Under the pieces are notes generated by a model, which saw only the letters and a list, made by a program, of their open reading frames with translations, was not told the origin of the DNA and did not search any database. From positions 19,710 through 83,709 of the forward strand of contig SVSB01000004.1 in NCBI GenBank assembly GCA_015064505.1: a stretch of 64,000 nt of DNA. The letters are read 5' to 3'. Positions 44,262-53,644 of the stretch are shown here, one piece after another. Numbering within the stretch: position 1 is the first letter of the stretch; each line of letters begins with the position of its first letter. This stretch comes from Oscillospiraceae bacterium (GTDB lineage Bacteria; Bacillota; Clostridia; Oscillospirales; CAG-272). The translations under genes were made by a program, and so were the position numbers.

Positions 44262-46191
44262 AGCCGTACAGGCAGAGAAGGGGGAAAAGCCCCTTGACCG
44301 CGACGGCGAGGGCAGACAGCTTTACGCGGAGGACATACTCGGTATGCTTGAAGCGGAGCTTGCTCGCCGCAAGGAGGAGCGCAGACCTCTGGAGCTTCAG
44401 TGGATACTGAACGCCAATTTCCAATCGGGGCATCAGTATTGTGATATCAATCCTCATAACGGAGAGATATTTGAAACGGAGGAGGGAACCGCAAGGGGGG
44501 CTTACAACCGTATCGCGCCTCTTATCGAATCCCGTATTGCCAATCTCAAGCAGCTTAAGTACACCATGACGGTGCGCCCCCAGACGGACGATCCCGACGA
44601 TGAGGAAAAAGCGAAAATAGCAACTAAGCTACTTAAGAGCTTTATCGCGTCCTCGGATTTTGAAGGAAAGCGCAATATGCTCCTTGAATGGACGGAGCTT
44701 TGCGGCACCGCGTTCGTTCTTTCCTGGTGGGATAAGGATGGCGGCAGGACCGTTGGCGGAGATGGAGCGGAGGAGATAAGAGAGGGAGAACTGCGATACG
44801 GCCTCCTTACTCCTTACGAGGTATATCCCGAGAGCATATACAAGCAGGATATGGAGGATCAGCGCAGCCTGCTTATTGAGCAGGTGCTTACCGTTGAGGA
44901 GCTTTACGAGATGTACGGCGTTCGTATGGACGGCGGCAGCGTTGACACCTTTGCTCTTACCCCCGTTTGCAGCGGTGGCGGCTACGGGCATCCCGTTTCA
45001 TCGGCTTTTGCCCTTACCTACCGCAAGGCGGAAAACAGCGTGCGCCTTATCACCTGGTTTGAGCGCCCCGGCAGAGTTTACCCCAACGGCAGGTTGATAA
45101 TCGCCGCAGGAAACACTCTGCTCCATTACGGCGAGCTGCCCTACGGAACCATTCCCGTTTGCAGCGTTAAATGTAAGGACGTTCCAGGTCAGTTCTTCGG
45201 CAGATCGGTGATAACGGAGCTTATCCCTCTGCAAAGAGCTTATAACGGCGTAAAGAACAAGCTTCACGATCATATCCGCACTCTTGCGGCAAATCCCTTG
45301 CTGGTGCCGGAGGGAAGCGTTTCGGAGCTTGAAAGCCTTGAGGACTGCGGCGTAACGCCGGGAAGGATAGTTGAGTACAACCCCGAGCGCGGCAAACCTT
45401 CCCCCTTGGATTTTCCCGATATCTCCGGCGAGGTACGTCTTGAGTGCGAAAGTCTGCAAAGAGAGATGGAGTATACTGCGGGCGTATCGCAGATGACCGT
45501 TGTGGGAAACACAGCTGCAGGTATCATCAGCGGCAGGGCCATTGAAAAGCTGCAGCAGATAGATTCCACGCGAATTTCTCTCACGGGAGATAATCTCCGC
45601 GACGCAGTAAAGCGTCTTGCGCAGATATGGCTTGGGATATTCAAGAGATGCGCCGTTGGAAGCAGAGTGGTGGAGAGCGTTGGAATGGGAGAAGCGGGCG
45701 GCGCCCTTATATGGTGCGCCTCCGATATCAATTCCTTTGACGTGGCGTTTGATACGGAGAACGAGCTTAAGTACGGCGACGAGGCTCAGAAGCAGGAGTT
45801 CTTTACGGCGCTTAAGCTGGGACTCTTCAACGACGAGCACGGAAACGTACCCGCCTCCACCCGCCGCCGCGCCCTGGAGCTTATGCGACTTGGCTGTTAT
45901 TCCGAGCTCCTTTACGCGGGAGAATTACACGCGAAGAACGCAAAGCGGGAGAACAGTATGCTTGCAACCTGCGGCATTGACGGTCCCGGTCTTTACGACG
46001 ACGATGAGGTTCATATTGAGGAGCATTGCCGCTTTGCAGTTGGCAGAGGCTTTGCGGAGCTCCGTAAAAAGGATCCCGCCCTTGCGGAGGCCTTTGACAG
46101 GCACATTGCTTTGCATTCCAAGAGATTGCAGGAGGGCCGCATAAGCCACACAGATCAAAAGAAAGGAATTAAAGATGAACAGCAATATTGA
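44242..46191 (+). CDS. Phage portal protein
   Basis: A 649-residue protein of the large, P22-like portal type: GAYNRIAPLIESRIANLKQL, FEGKRNMLLEWTELCGTAF, PGQFFGRSVITELIPLQRAY and SQMTVVGNTAAGIISGRAIE. Portals form the dodecameric ring at one capsid vertex through which DNA is packaged. The position between terL and the scaffold-like gene fits. The ATG has GGAGGAAACGTCA upstream. The C-terminal 100 residues are helical and charged, as in a barrel/crown. Confidence 0.85.
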   Translation: MKKQAAEAVQAEKGEKPLDRDGEGRQLYAEDILGMLEAELARRKEERRPLELQWILNANFQSGHQYCDINPHNGEIFETEEGTARGAYNRIAPLIESRIANLKQLKYTMTVRPQTDDPDDEEKAKIATKLLKSFIASSDFEGKRNMLLEWTELCGTAFVLSWWDKDGGRTVGGDGAEEIREGELRYGLLTPYEVYPESIYKQDMEDQRSLLIEQVLTVEELYEMYGVRMDGGSVDTFALTPVCSGGGYGHPVSSAFALTYRKAENSVRLITWFERPGRVYPNGRLIIAAGNTLLHYGELPYGTIPVCSVKCKDVPGQFFGRSVITELIPLQRAYNGVKNKLHDHIRTLAANPLLVPEGSVSELESLEDCGVTPGRIVEYNPERGKPSPLDFPDISGEVRLECESLQREMEYTAGVSQMTVVGNTAAGIISGRAIEKLQQIDSTRISLTGDNLRDAVKRLAQIWLGIFKRCAVGSRVVESVGMGEAGGALIWCASDINSFDVAFDTENELKYGDEAQKQEFFTALKLGLFNDEHGNVPASTRRRALELMRLGCYSELLYAGELHAKNAKRENSMLATCGIDGPGLYDDDEVHIEEHCRFAVGRGFAELRKKDPALAEAFDRHIALHSKRLQEGRISHTDQKKGIKDEQQY

Positions 46192-46789
46192 TGAGGAAGT
46201 AAAAAAGCTTCCCACGGAAAAGGAGCTTGCAGCTCTCTCGGAAAAAGAGAGAAAAAGCTTTTTCCGTTCTCTTATAAAAAAGCTGAACGGGGCGGAGAAA
46301 ACATCCGAAAAGCCTGCGGATAAGCCCGAGGATAAGCCCGAGGAAATACTCACTTGCAAGGCAGAGGAGAATGAAGGCGGTGACGAGACCGTTCTTTCGG
46401 AGCTTAAAGCCGATAAGCGCTTTAAGGAGCTGGATAAGCTTCTTCCCCGTATGGAGAAGCTTCTTGCCGCCTTCCCCGAGCTTGATGCCCTTGAGCCGAA
46501 GGAGAAGTATCAACTCGCATACTTCGTTATTATGGGAGCTGATGCGGCGGAGAACGGGCTGACGAAGCCTACTGCCCGCAGTCTTGTGGACGCGCTCCTT
46601 GAAAACGAGGAGGCGGTAAGACTTTACGAAAATATCCGAATGACGGAGATAGCGGAAAAGAACAGGGAATACCCCGCCCATTCCGCATCCAAAGGCGCGG
46701 CGTCCATGCCCGCCGCAGTAAAAAACGCACCAAAGAACCTTAACGAGGCAAGAAAAGAGGCCTACGGTTACTTTGGCATCAATAATTAA
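46175..46789 (+). CDS. Scaffold-like protein
   Basis: A 204-residue, highly charged, mostly helical protein with a Lys/Glu/Pro-rich stretch (KPADKPEDKPEE) and a C-terminal basic/Ala part ending EAYGYFGINN. Location between portal and capsid, size and charge are those of capsid scaffolding proteins. No protease signature is visible. It overlaps the portal gene by 17 nt. Confidence 0.6.
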   Translation: MNSNIDEEVKKLPTEKELAALSEKERKSFFRSLIKKLNGAEKTSEKPADKPEDKPEEILTCKAEENEGGDETVLSELKADKRFKELDKLLPRMEKLLAAFPELDALEPKEKYQLAYFVIMGADAAENGLTKPTARSLVDALLENEEAVRLYENIRMTEIAEKNREYPAHSASKGAASMPAAVKNAPKNLNEARKEAYGYFGINN

Positions 46790-46805
46790 AAGGAGAAACT
46801 AAACT

Positions 46806-48047
46806 ATGTCACAGATTCTTACTCAGGTAGAAGCCATTCTTAAGGATAAGTACCAGCCTGCGCTGGTGAACCAGATATCCACCTGCCCCTCGCCTTTTCT
46901 TGAAAAAATAAAGCGCGTGCCCCTTACGAACAACACCATCAAGTGCGCCGCACCCATTGGTATCAACGGTGGATTCGGCTTTGGTGCCGAGGGCGTTGCA
47001 ACTCCCGTTTCCGGTGCACAGCGCTATGCGGAGTTCACCGTGGACGCGGTGGATATGTACGTGGATATTCAGATCTCCAATAAGACCGTACAGCTTGCGT
47101 CCGCCAACGTTTCCGCAATGATAAACGCTCTCGATCAGGAGATCAAGGGAAGCTACCGTTCTGCGGAGTGGAACCTCAGCCGTGCCCTCTTCGGTAACGG
47201 AAGCGGCGTGCTTTGCGCCGTTACCTCTGCAGATACCAACGGTTCCGCCACCTCTACCGTAAAGGTTGACGATACCTCAAAGCTGGTGGAGGGTCTTACC
47301 GTTGATATATATACCTACGCAACCGCAACCGCCGCAGACGGTACTCTTGCAAGCGTTAATAAGGCGGTACGTATCATAGCTATCGACAGAGCGACGAACA
47401 CCGTTACCTTCGATACTCCTGCCGTTGCCGTTACTCTTGCCCTTACCGCAGATTCCGTAACCAAGGCGGGCACCTACGGCTTTATGACCGTTCAGAACAG
47501 CTACAACCGTGAGCTTTGCGGTCTCGGCACCATTTACGACGATAAGGCAAGCACCCTTTACGGCGTGAAGAAGGAGGATAACCCCTGGATCAAGCCCATC
47601 GTCATTGATGCGGAGAACGATATCTCCGATCTCGTTATTTATAGCGGCGTTAAGCGCGCATCCGATTACAAGGGCACGAAGATAGACCTTGTTATGATGG
47701 GCGATAAGGCCTTTGCCGCTTATCAGGACTATATGCGCACCAACAACGTGGTAGTTGTGGATAAGCAGCGCTTCGTTGGCGGCGCGGTGGGATACAAGGT
47801 GCTTTGCGGCTCTCAGGAGACCGTTATCATCAACGAGCGCTTCGTTCCCGAAAACGAGGCGTGGGCTGTTGATACCGCAACCTTCTATCTTGAGCAGACT
47901 CCCTGGGACTTTATGGCAAAGGACGGAGCTGTGTTCCTCCCCATGGCGGGCACTTCCGTTTACAGAGCGCTTCTTACCTCCTACGGTAATCTGGTTTGCA
48001 CCAATCCCGGCGGTTGCGTAAGATATATCAACTGCAATAACCTCTGA
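46806..48047 (+). CDS. Major capsid protein
   Basis: A 413-residue protein with HK97-fold features: AQRYAEFTVDAVDMYVDIQI, LSRALFGNGSGV, then an Ig-like insertion (about 150-225) and the conserved end GTKIDLVMMGDKAFAAYQDY followed by AVGYKVLCG. AGGAGAAACTAAACT precedes the ATG. It is followed by a very strong hairpin that could raise its mRNA level. Confidence 0.82.
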   Translation: MSQILTQVEAILKDKYQPALVNQISTCPSPFLEKIKRVPLTNNTIKCAAPIGINGGFGFGAEGVATPVSGAQRYAEFTVDAVDMYVDIQISNKTVQLASANVSAMINALDQEIKGSYRSAEWNLSRALFGNGSGVLCAVTSADTNGSATSTVKVDDTSKLVEGLTVDIYTYATATAADGTLASVNKAVRIIAIDRATNTVTFDTPAVAVTLALTADSVTKAGTYGFMTVQNSYNRELCGLGTIYDDKASTLYGVKKEDNPWIKPIVIDAENDISDLVIYSGVKRASDYKGTKIDLVMMGDKAFAAYQDYMRTNNVVVVDKQRFVGGAVGYKVLCGSQETVIINERFVPENEAWAVDTATFYLEQTPWDFMAKDGAVFLPMAGTSVYRALLTSYGNLVCTNPGGCVRYINCNNL

Positions 48048-48057
48048 TAATACTTGC

Positions 48058-48088
48058 TTTTGCCGCGGCGCCCTGCGCCGCGGCAAAA
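48058..48088 (+). other. GC-rich hairpin behind the capsid gene
   Basis: 13-bp arms TTTTGCCGCGGCG/CGCCGCGGCAAAA around a 5-nt loop, 10 nt after the capsid stop codon. No T-run follows. A 3' stabilising structure or weak attenuator that lets capsid exceed downstream products fits this position. Confidence 0.7.
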
Positions 48089-48098
48089 AGGGGGAAAA

Positions 48099-48434
48099 AT
48101 GTTAAAAAAACTATTTGAGACCTTGCGGGAAAGATGCGGCGTTACGAAGCGTGAGTTTACAGAGTATTTCAACAGCTCCGTAAGCTTTCTGCGCGCCAGA
48201 TACGGGGATGAATACATTACCTACGACGGCACCGATGCCTTCCCTATATCTGATGAAGCCTCGCCCTGCCCCGTTTGTGAGGAATATATTGACGGGATAT
48301 GCGACAATATTGCGTATCTCAAAACGGGGAATGAAAATTACCGTGTGGACTTTATTGCCAAAAGCGAATATGCCTATCGCACCGTCTGGCGTATGCGTAT
48401 CAAAAATAAAAGGGTAAAGGGGGAAAGCTGGTAA
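48099..48434 (+). CDS. Hypothetical particle-module protein
   Basis: A 111-residue protein with a basic N-terminus (MLKKLFETLRERCGVTKREF) and a C-terminal part with a CPVCEEYIDGICDNI cysteine cluster. GGGGGAAAAA precedes the ATG. Its place after the capsid suggests a head-completion or connector protein, but nothing in sequence confirms it. Its stop codon shares a base with the next ATG. Confidence 0.6.
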   Translation: MLKKLFETLRERCGVTKREFTEYFNSSVSFLRARYGDEYITYDGTDAFPISDEASPCPVCEEYIDGICDNIAYLKTGNENYRVDFIAKSEYAYRTVWRMRIKNKRVKGESW

Positions 48435-49039
48435 TGATATATTCTTCTTCCGTTACGGGAGCGGAGCTGGTTGCCGCAATAAAAAGCGAGCTTGATATTA
48501 TTCCTCTTCCCTCGGACGGCACCTTCGTGCGTTGGCTTTGCTCTCTTGAGCAGATGGTATGGAGCGAGATCGTTCGTATGCGCCGCGTTGCCACCCTGTT
48601 CGCAGATGGAGGTAAGCTGTTGCTTGATGGCATATCCGTACCCTCAGACGAGGACGGCGTGCTTGCCTGCGACGTTTGCACCGTTTACTACGACGGGGCG
48701 CAGGTGATGCGCGGCAGTGCGGAGGAGGGCTTCCTCTTTGCCCCCGAAACCGCGGTGTGGCACCTAAGCGGAGAAAGGGAGATAACCGTTGACGGTATGG
48801 AAAGCGGTTACGCTACTGTCGTCTATTATGCCCGCCCCGTTCGCCGCACGGAGCTGGCGGCGGTCATCGCTCTGCCCGATGAGTTTACGGAGCTTGCCGC
48901 CTCGCGCCTGAAGGGAGAAGCTTATCGCGCCGCAAACGAGGACGTGCTTGCAACCAAGTGGCTGGGGGATTATAATCAGAAGCTTGATGCATTCTCCCTG
49001 TGGTGCGACAGACGCCGCCCGGGAGGAGGTGCCGTATGA
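48434..49039 (+). CDS. Hypothetical head-tail connector-like protein
   Basis: A 201-residue protein, mixed alpha/beta, with SRLKGEAYRAANEDVLATKW near the C-terminus, a pattern common in short-tail phage adaptor proteins. It is coupled to both neighbours by overlapping stop/start codons. The assignment rests on position and size. Confidence 0.55.
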   Translation: MIYSSSVTGAELVAAIKSELDIIPLPSDGTFVRWLCSLEQMVWSEIVRMRRVATLFADGGKLLLDGISVPSDEDGVLACDVCTVYYDGAQVMRGSAEEGFLFAPETAVWHLSGEREITVDGMESGYATVVYYARPVRRTELAAVIALPDEFTELAASRLKGEAYRAANEDVLATKWLGDYNQKLDAFSLWCDRRRPGGGAV

Positions 49040-50448
49040 GAGCAACGGATTATATGAAGGAGCTTCTCTTTGAGGGGGAGGCTCGCAGTAAGGTAAAAAA
49101 GACTCAATGGGGAGGGTTGGATCGCACCCGCGCCTTTGATTCGGGCGGAATCAGCGAGGCGGTGAATATAGACACTTCCTTCCTGCCCGCCCTTCGCAGT
49201 GCGCCAATGCCCTTATTCGTCAGCAAGGTTGACGGTATTCCTCTCGGGGCTTACGCGGGTGACGGGTACGTGTTCGTTATATACTCTTCAAACGGAAAAA
49301 TAATGGCAAAGCGCATAACGGAGGATGGGGAGCAGACGGGCGTTCTTTCCGATAACGGGGATGATCTTGAAAAAAGGTGCATAGTCGCCTTTAACCGTTA
49401 TACCACACCACTGGATCCTCTCTCGGGAGAATACGAAAAGCTTTTGCTCGTATTCCCGGATAAAAAGTGCTGTTCCGCCGAAACGGGCGATCCCGTGGAG
49501 TTTTCCGGTATCTCGGATTCTCCCATGCCTGATATAAAGCACGCCGCAGTCCATAGCTCAAGAGTTTTCGGCGTGGACGGCGACAGGGTATACGCCTCCG
49601 CCTTCAACGATTGCGGAAACTGGGAGCTTGATACGGCAGAGGATATAGGTGCTGAGAACGCTTGGGCAACCACCTCGCAGTCCTCCACCAAGGCGAGCGG
49701 AGGATATACGGCGGTTGCTTGCTGTGACGGTTATGCAGTTTGTTTCCGCCGAGATCATATGCAACAGGTATACAACAACAAGAATCCCTTCCGTCTTGTG
49801 GATATAGGTGCATGGGGATGTATGGACGGCTATTCAGTATGTGAGTGGAACAACAATCTTGCTTTTGCATCCGATATCGGCATATGGCTGTATTCCGGTG
49901 GATATCCCAAGCTTATAAGCGAGAGGCTTGCGGTTGAAAGCTTTGAGGGAACTCGTCTCGGAGCTTGTGCCGACCTGCTGTTCGCTTATATTCCATCGGA
50001 GGGCCGTACCTTCGTTTATGAAAACACAAGCGACAGCTGGGGAGAGCGCGCACTCGGGGAGATAGCCTTGTTTGCGGGCGACGGCAAGAGAGTATACGCC
50101 GTAAAGAACGATGGCACGGTGCTTCTTATGGACGGCGGTGAATACGGAAGCTTTTGCGTGGAAACCGATTTTATGTCCCTTGGCGTTTACAATCCCAAGA
50201 TGCTTAAGGGAATTGCCGCAACGGCGGAGCTTGGAGAGGGAAGTGCTCTGCACGTTTCTCTCGTATACTCTAACGGTGAGTTAAGGGCTGTAAGCAGCAC
50301 CTCCCCGGGACTTCAAGTGCTTCGTACTGCCGTGAGAGCCAGAAGAAGTGATTTTGCAAAGATCAGACTTGAGGGATACGGCAAGGTGGATATGTTCGGT
50401 CTTTCCCTGTCCTTTGCCTACGGGGATACCCCGGGTGGTGCGGGATGA
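49036..50448 (+). CDS. Tail/stabiliser-like protein, beta-rich
   Basis: A 470-residue protein predicted as mostly beta with repeated strands (ICEWNNNLAFASDIGIWLYS-like blocks such as SVCEWNNNLAFASDIG, DSWGERALGEIALFAGDGK). The repeats suggest a propeller, as in tail tubular or stabiliser proteins of short-tailed phages. The ATG at MRATDYM overlaps the previous TGA and has GGAGGTGCC upstream. No enzymatic motif is visible. Confidence 0.55.
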   Translation: MRATDYMKELLFEGEARSKVKKTQWGGLDRTRAFDSGGISEAVNIDTSFLPALRSAPMPLFVSKVDGIPLGAYAGDGYVFVIYSSNGKIMAKRITEDGEQTGVLSDNGDDLEKRCIVAFNRYTTPLDPLSGEYEKLLLVFPDKKCCSAETGDPVEFSGISDSPMPDIKHAAVHSSRVFGVDGDRVYASAFNDCGNWELDTAEDIGAENAWATTSQSSTKASGGYTAVACCDGYAVCFRRDHMQQVYNNKNPFRLVDIGAWGCMDGYSVCEWNNNLAFASDIGIWLYSGGYPKLISERLAVESFEGTRLGACADLLFAYIPSEGRTFVYENTSDSWGERALGEIALFAGDGKRVYAVKNDGTVLLMDGGEYGSFCVETDFMSLGVYNPKMLKGIAATAELGEGSALHVSLVYSNGELRAVSSTSPGLQVLRTAVRARRSDFAKIRLEGYGKVDMFGLSLSFAYGDTPGGAG

Positions 50449-51491
50449 CGGATATAGAAAAACGTCTTGACGCTCTCAAGCGTGCGGTGGACAGCCTGTA
50501 CGATGACAGGATAAGACAGCGCAGGATGCTTGCGGATCTGCTCTACAATCTGGATGGAGAGAATATGCCCGCCGTCAAAAGCCTGATAGAACGGCATATG
50601 GAGGAAAACTCAAGTGCCATCGCCGCTCTGACCCTTCGTGCAGACGAGAACGGTGCCGCCATCGAGAGTATTGCGGCGGTGCAGACGGAGCAGGCGGAAA
50701 GCATTGCCTCCGTTTCACAGCAGGCTGATGAGGCCTCCGCGCAGGTTGCCATTGCCGTTGAACACGCAAATAGTGCCAATGAGAACGTATCCAACGGTGC
50801 TTATATAATCGCAAGGGTGAACGCCGACGGTTCCGGTATACGCATATCTGCGGATAAGCTGGAGCTTGACGGATACGCGACCTTCTCCGATCTTGAGGGT
50901 GAGGGGCAGACCGTTATCAACGGTGCAAACATCAAAACGGGCACGCTGTACGTGGACGCTATAGAGGTGTCTCCCAACAACGCAAGCGGCATTAACCTCA
51001 ACAAGCAAACGCTTTTCCCAAACGGAATATTCTTCGGGGACGACGTTGCTTCGTGGCACTTGCTTGAAAGCTATATCAAGGCGGTGACGGAGGGCGGAGT
51101 AAAGGTGCTGAAGATAAACGCAAGCCAGAGCCTTGATCTCAGCGCGGGCAGCGGAGCAGTTGCGGGTATCAGGATGTACAGAGGAAACATAGACGGTCAA
51201 TCGGTGTTCTTCTGCTCGCCGAGCGGAGGCTCCGTTGCGGGATATTGGACCTATAACGGCTCCGAGATAGCCACGAAGGCGGATCTTGAGGCGCTGAAGG
51301 ACGAGATAGACGGCGGAAGCGGAGACCCCTGTGCAACCGGACATACCCCCGAGTATTTCAGCAACGACGATGCGGCGTCTCATACGGTAAAGTGTTCCGT
51401 GTGCGGCAAGGTTCTCGATTCGCAGGAATACTGCTACGATTATGACGACGGCACGGGACACTGTGAACGCTGCGGGCAGTTTATTGTTTGA
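50445..51491 (+). CDS. Tail fibre/tail-associated protein with coiled coil and C-terminal zinc ribbon
   Basis: A 348-residue protein. Residues 1-30 are helical; a long coiled coil (about 40-120, TEQAESIASVSQQADEASAQ) precedes a beta-rich part (LELDGYATFSDLEGEGQTVI) typical of tail-associated proteins. The last 45 residues hold HTVKCSVCGKVLDSQEYC and GHCERCGQFIV, a CxxC...CxxC ribbon seen on secreted proteins of gut Firmicutes. The ATG overlaps the previous stop. Confidence 0.65.
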   Translation: MTDIEKRLDALKRAVDSLYDDRIRQRRMLADLLYNLDGENMPAVKSLIERHMEENSSAIAALTLRADENGAAIESIAAVQTEQAESIASVSQQADEASAQVAIAVEHANSANENVSNGAYIIARVNADGSGIRISADKLELDGYATFSDLEGEGQTVINGANIKTGTLYVDAIEVSPNNASGINLNKQTLFPNGIFFGDDVASWHLLESYIKAVTEGGVKVLKINASQSLDLSAGSGAVAGIRMYRGNIDGQSVFFCSPSGGSVAGYWTYNGSEIATKADLEALKDEIDGGSGDPCATGHTPEYFSNDDAASHTVKCSVCGKVLDSQEYCYDYDDGTGHCERCGQFIV

Positions 51492-51534
51492 CACCTTTGA
51501 ATGACATGGGTAATAAAATAAAAGGAGGTATATT

Positions 51535-52212
51535 ATGATATTGGATATTAAGATCCGCGGTGACAGGATATTCTGTGATACCGAAGAGCTTGCCTCCGGA
51601 AGCGAGCAGACGGTGGATCTGCGATTCGATATGGATCACGCATGGGACGGATTCGCAGGCACGGCGGTTATGTTCCGCTCCTTTGGCACGCAGTATTGCG
51701 TGCCTCTGCAGGGCGGCGGATGTCCCGTTCCTTCTGCGTTGCTGAAGGGGACCGGCAGACTTTATATCGGCGTTTTCGGAAGCCGTGACGAGAAAATAAT
51801 CACCACGGGATTTACTTCCGTTGCCCTTTTTGGCGGAGCAAGCGACGGCAATATGCCCGATCCTCCGGAGGCGTACGTCTACACCCGCCTTCTCGATATG
51901 GTAAGCGATGCCGTGGAGGGGGCAAGAGAGCTGCGCCTTGACGTGGAATCGCGGCTGGCGGATCACGAGACGGAGTGCGAAAATTCCGAAAACGACAGAA
52001 GGCTTGCCGAATCTGCACGCCGCGATGCGGAGATGAGAAGAGAAGAGGCAGAGGAAAAACGCAGGCTTGCGGAAGCGGACAGAGAGGCGGGCTGCGTGAC
52101 CGAAAGCTATCTCCACAGTTATATAGATGCTACGCTTGGAGATATTTCCGCGGCGCTTGACGAATTGCACGCTTATGCGGAAGCCATTGCCGAGGGAGGT
52201 GTGTCCGTTTGA
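51535..52212 (+). CDS. Baseplate/fibre-like protein with coiled-coil stalk
   Basis: A 225-residue protein. A beta-sandwich-like N-domain (FDMDHAWDGFAGTAVMFRSF, GTGRLYIGVFGSRDEKIITT), as in phage baseplate upper proteins, is followed by a long heptad-rich helix (about 125-180, ARRDAEMRREEAEEKRRLAE). The layout is that of a receptor-binding stalk. AAAGGAGGTATATT gives the start. Confidence 0.6.
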   Translation: MILDIKIRGDRIFCDTEELASGSEQTVDLRFDMDHAWDGFAGTAVMFRSFGTQYCVPLQGGGCPVPSALLKGTGRLYIGVFGSRDEKIITTGFTSVALFGGASDGNMPDPPEAYVYTRLLDMVSDAVEGARELRLDVESRLADHETECENSENDRRLAESARRDAEMRREEAEEKRRLAEADREAGCVTESYLHSYIDATLGDISAALDELHAYAEAIAEGGVSV

Positions 52213-52985
52213 CGATAGAGGAAAAGCTTGGGCGCGCGAAATACGATCTTGAGTATATGCACACTATTGGATATGAAAAAGGACAGTCCGACGGTTATGC
52301 TGAAGGCGTTGAAGCGGGTATGGATGCGGAATGGAACGAGTTTTGGGGCGTTTTTCAGCAGAAAGGCGCACGACTTAACTACGAATACGCCTTTGCGTAC
52401 GGCTGGGATGATGATAGCTTTCGCCCAAAATACGACATTCGTCCCACTCACGCCGCAAATATGTTCAAAGGCTCCAAGATAACCGACCTTAAGGCTTTGC
52501 TTGATGAGCGCGGCATAACGTTGGATACGAGTCAAACGGAGAACAACATCTCGTATATGTTCTCGGAATCCAGCATAACCGTAGTGCCTGCTATTGATTT
52601 ATCGGGTGCAACGTTAGATAACTTTCAGACAAGCGGCGTTTTTGGATGGGCAAACGCTTTACATACCATTGACAAGCTTATACTCAAGGATGATGGGTCA
52701 ACGGTTATACATCCTAATTGGTTTATATCTTCTGCTAACATTGCTAACATAACCATTGAGGGACTTATCGGTATGAGTATTTCTTTTTTGTGGAGCGTGG
52801 CTCTCACACCCACAAGTATGAAGAACATCATAAACCATCTTGTCGATTATTCCGGAACGGACAAAGCGAACGCATACAAACTAACGTTTGCAGAAACGTG
52901 TTGGCTACGATTGGAGGCAGACAGCACGGCACCCGACGGTGGCACGTGGAGAGAGTACGTGCGCAGTAAGGGGTGGAACGTATAA
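52209..52985 (+). CDS. BspA-like/leucine-rich tail fibre protein
   Basis: A 258-residue protein that begins with a helical YEKGQSDGYAEGVEAGMDAE stretch and continues as degenerate BspA-type repeats (NISYMFSESSITVVPAIDLS, ANIANITIEGLIG, LTPTSMKNIINHLVDYSGT). Such modules are frequent on gut phage fibres and may bind host surfaces. I use the TTG start overlapping the previous stop because GGAGGT lies 9 nt ahead; the next ATG is 17 codons in. Confidence 0.65.
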   Translation: MTIEEKLGRAKYDLEYMHTIGYEKGQSDGYAEGVEAGMDAEWNEFWGVFQQKGARLNYEYAFAYGWDDDSFRPKYDIRPTHAANMFKGSKITDLKALLDERGITLDTSQTENNISYMFSESSITVVPAIDLSGATLDNFQTSGVFGWANALHTIDKLILKDDGSTVIHPNWFISSANIANITIEGLIGMSISFLWSVALTPTSMKNIINHLVDYSGTDKANAYKLTFAETCWLRLEADSTAPDGGTWREYVRSKGWNV

Positions 52986-53000
52986 AGGAAAGGATAGAAA

Positions 53001-53396
53001 ATGGCAGTATATACTTATGAAGACGTTATACCTACTCTGATACCCAACACCGGAATGCAGAAGGGATATATTGACGGTGTGCACCGCGATTACATTATTA
53101 CGCCCGCAGAGGGGTACGTATTGCGAGATAATGCAAACGACGTAGAGGAAGTTGACGTCAACGAGCTCAAGCCTACCGGAAGAATACTTTTCAGCTATGT
53201 ATACGGCAGCTGCACTTGCGGCGCTGATTACGCGTTTTCTCCCGTACAGGTAACGGATGAAAACGGAGTCGAGTATACTGCATACGGGGATCGCCGTTTT
53301 TTTGCAACGCGGATCGATCAGGTGGACCCGGAGCGTATATTTGGTCTTTTGCGCGCAGAAGATGCTGTGAAACGGGAGGCAAGAGACGGGATTTGA
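53001..53396 (+). CDS. Hypothetical particle-module protein
   Basis: A 131-residue protein of mixed strands with a cysteine pair (GSCTCGADYAF) and an acidic surface. GGAAAGGATAGAAA precedes the ATG. The family is not recognised; the position among fibre genes suggests a tail-end structural part. It overlaps the next gene by 4 nt. Confidence 0.6.
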   Translation: MAVYTYEDVIPTLIPNTGMQKGYIDGVHRDYIITPAEGYVLRDNANDVEEVDVNELKPTGRILFSYVYGSCTCGADYAFSPVQVTDENGVEYTAYGDRRFFATRIDQVDPERIFGLLRAEDAVKREARDGI

Positions 53397-53644
53397 GCTG
53401 GGATATGATCTGCGGGCTTATTACTCTTGTAACTTTTTTTATTGCGGTGGGAGGCGTTCTGGTAAAGCTTATCCGTACTCTTGCAACTTTGGAAAGCGCT
53501 GTTCGGGAGCTTAAGGAATTTATTACACGGCAAAGCGGAAAAAACGATTATTTCTATAAGGAGCTGACACGTATGGATAAACAGCTTGCTTCTCTTGAAG
53601 AAAAAATAAGATTTGTGAGGTGCTTTGATGATACTTCCCTTTGA
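53393..53644 (+). CDS. Small membrane protein with coiled coil (XhlA-like)
   Basis: An 83-residue protein with one N-terminal helix (ICGLITLVTFFIAVGGVLVK) and a C-terminal coiled coil (KELTRMDKQLASLEEKIRF). This is the arrangement of XhlA-type lysis accessory proteins. Start is TTG at 53393, overlapping the previous stop, or ATG at 53405. It overlaps the endolysin gene. Confidence 0.6.
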   Translation: MSWDMICGLITLVTFFIAVGGVLVKLIRTLATLESAVRELKEFITRQSGKNDYFYKELTRMDKQLASLEEKIRFVRCFDDTSL

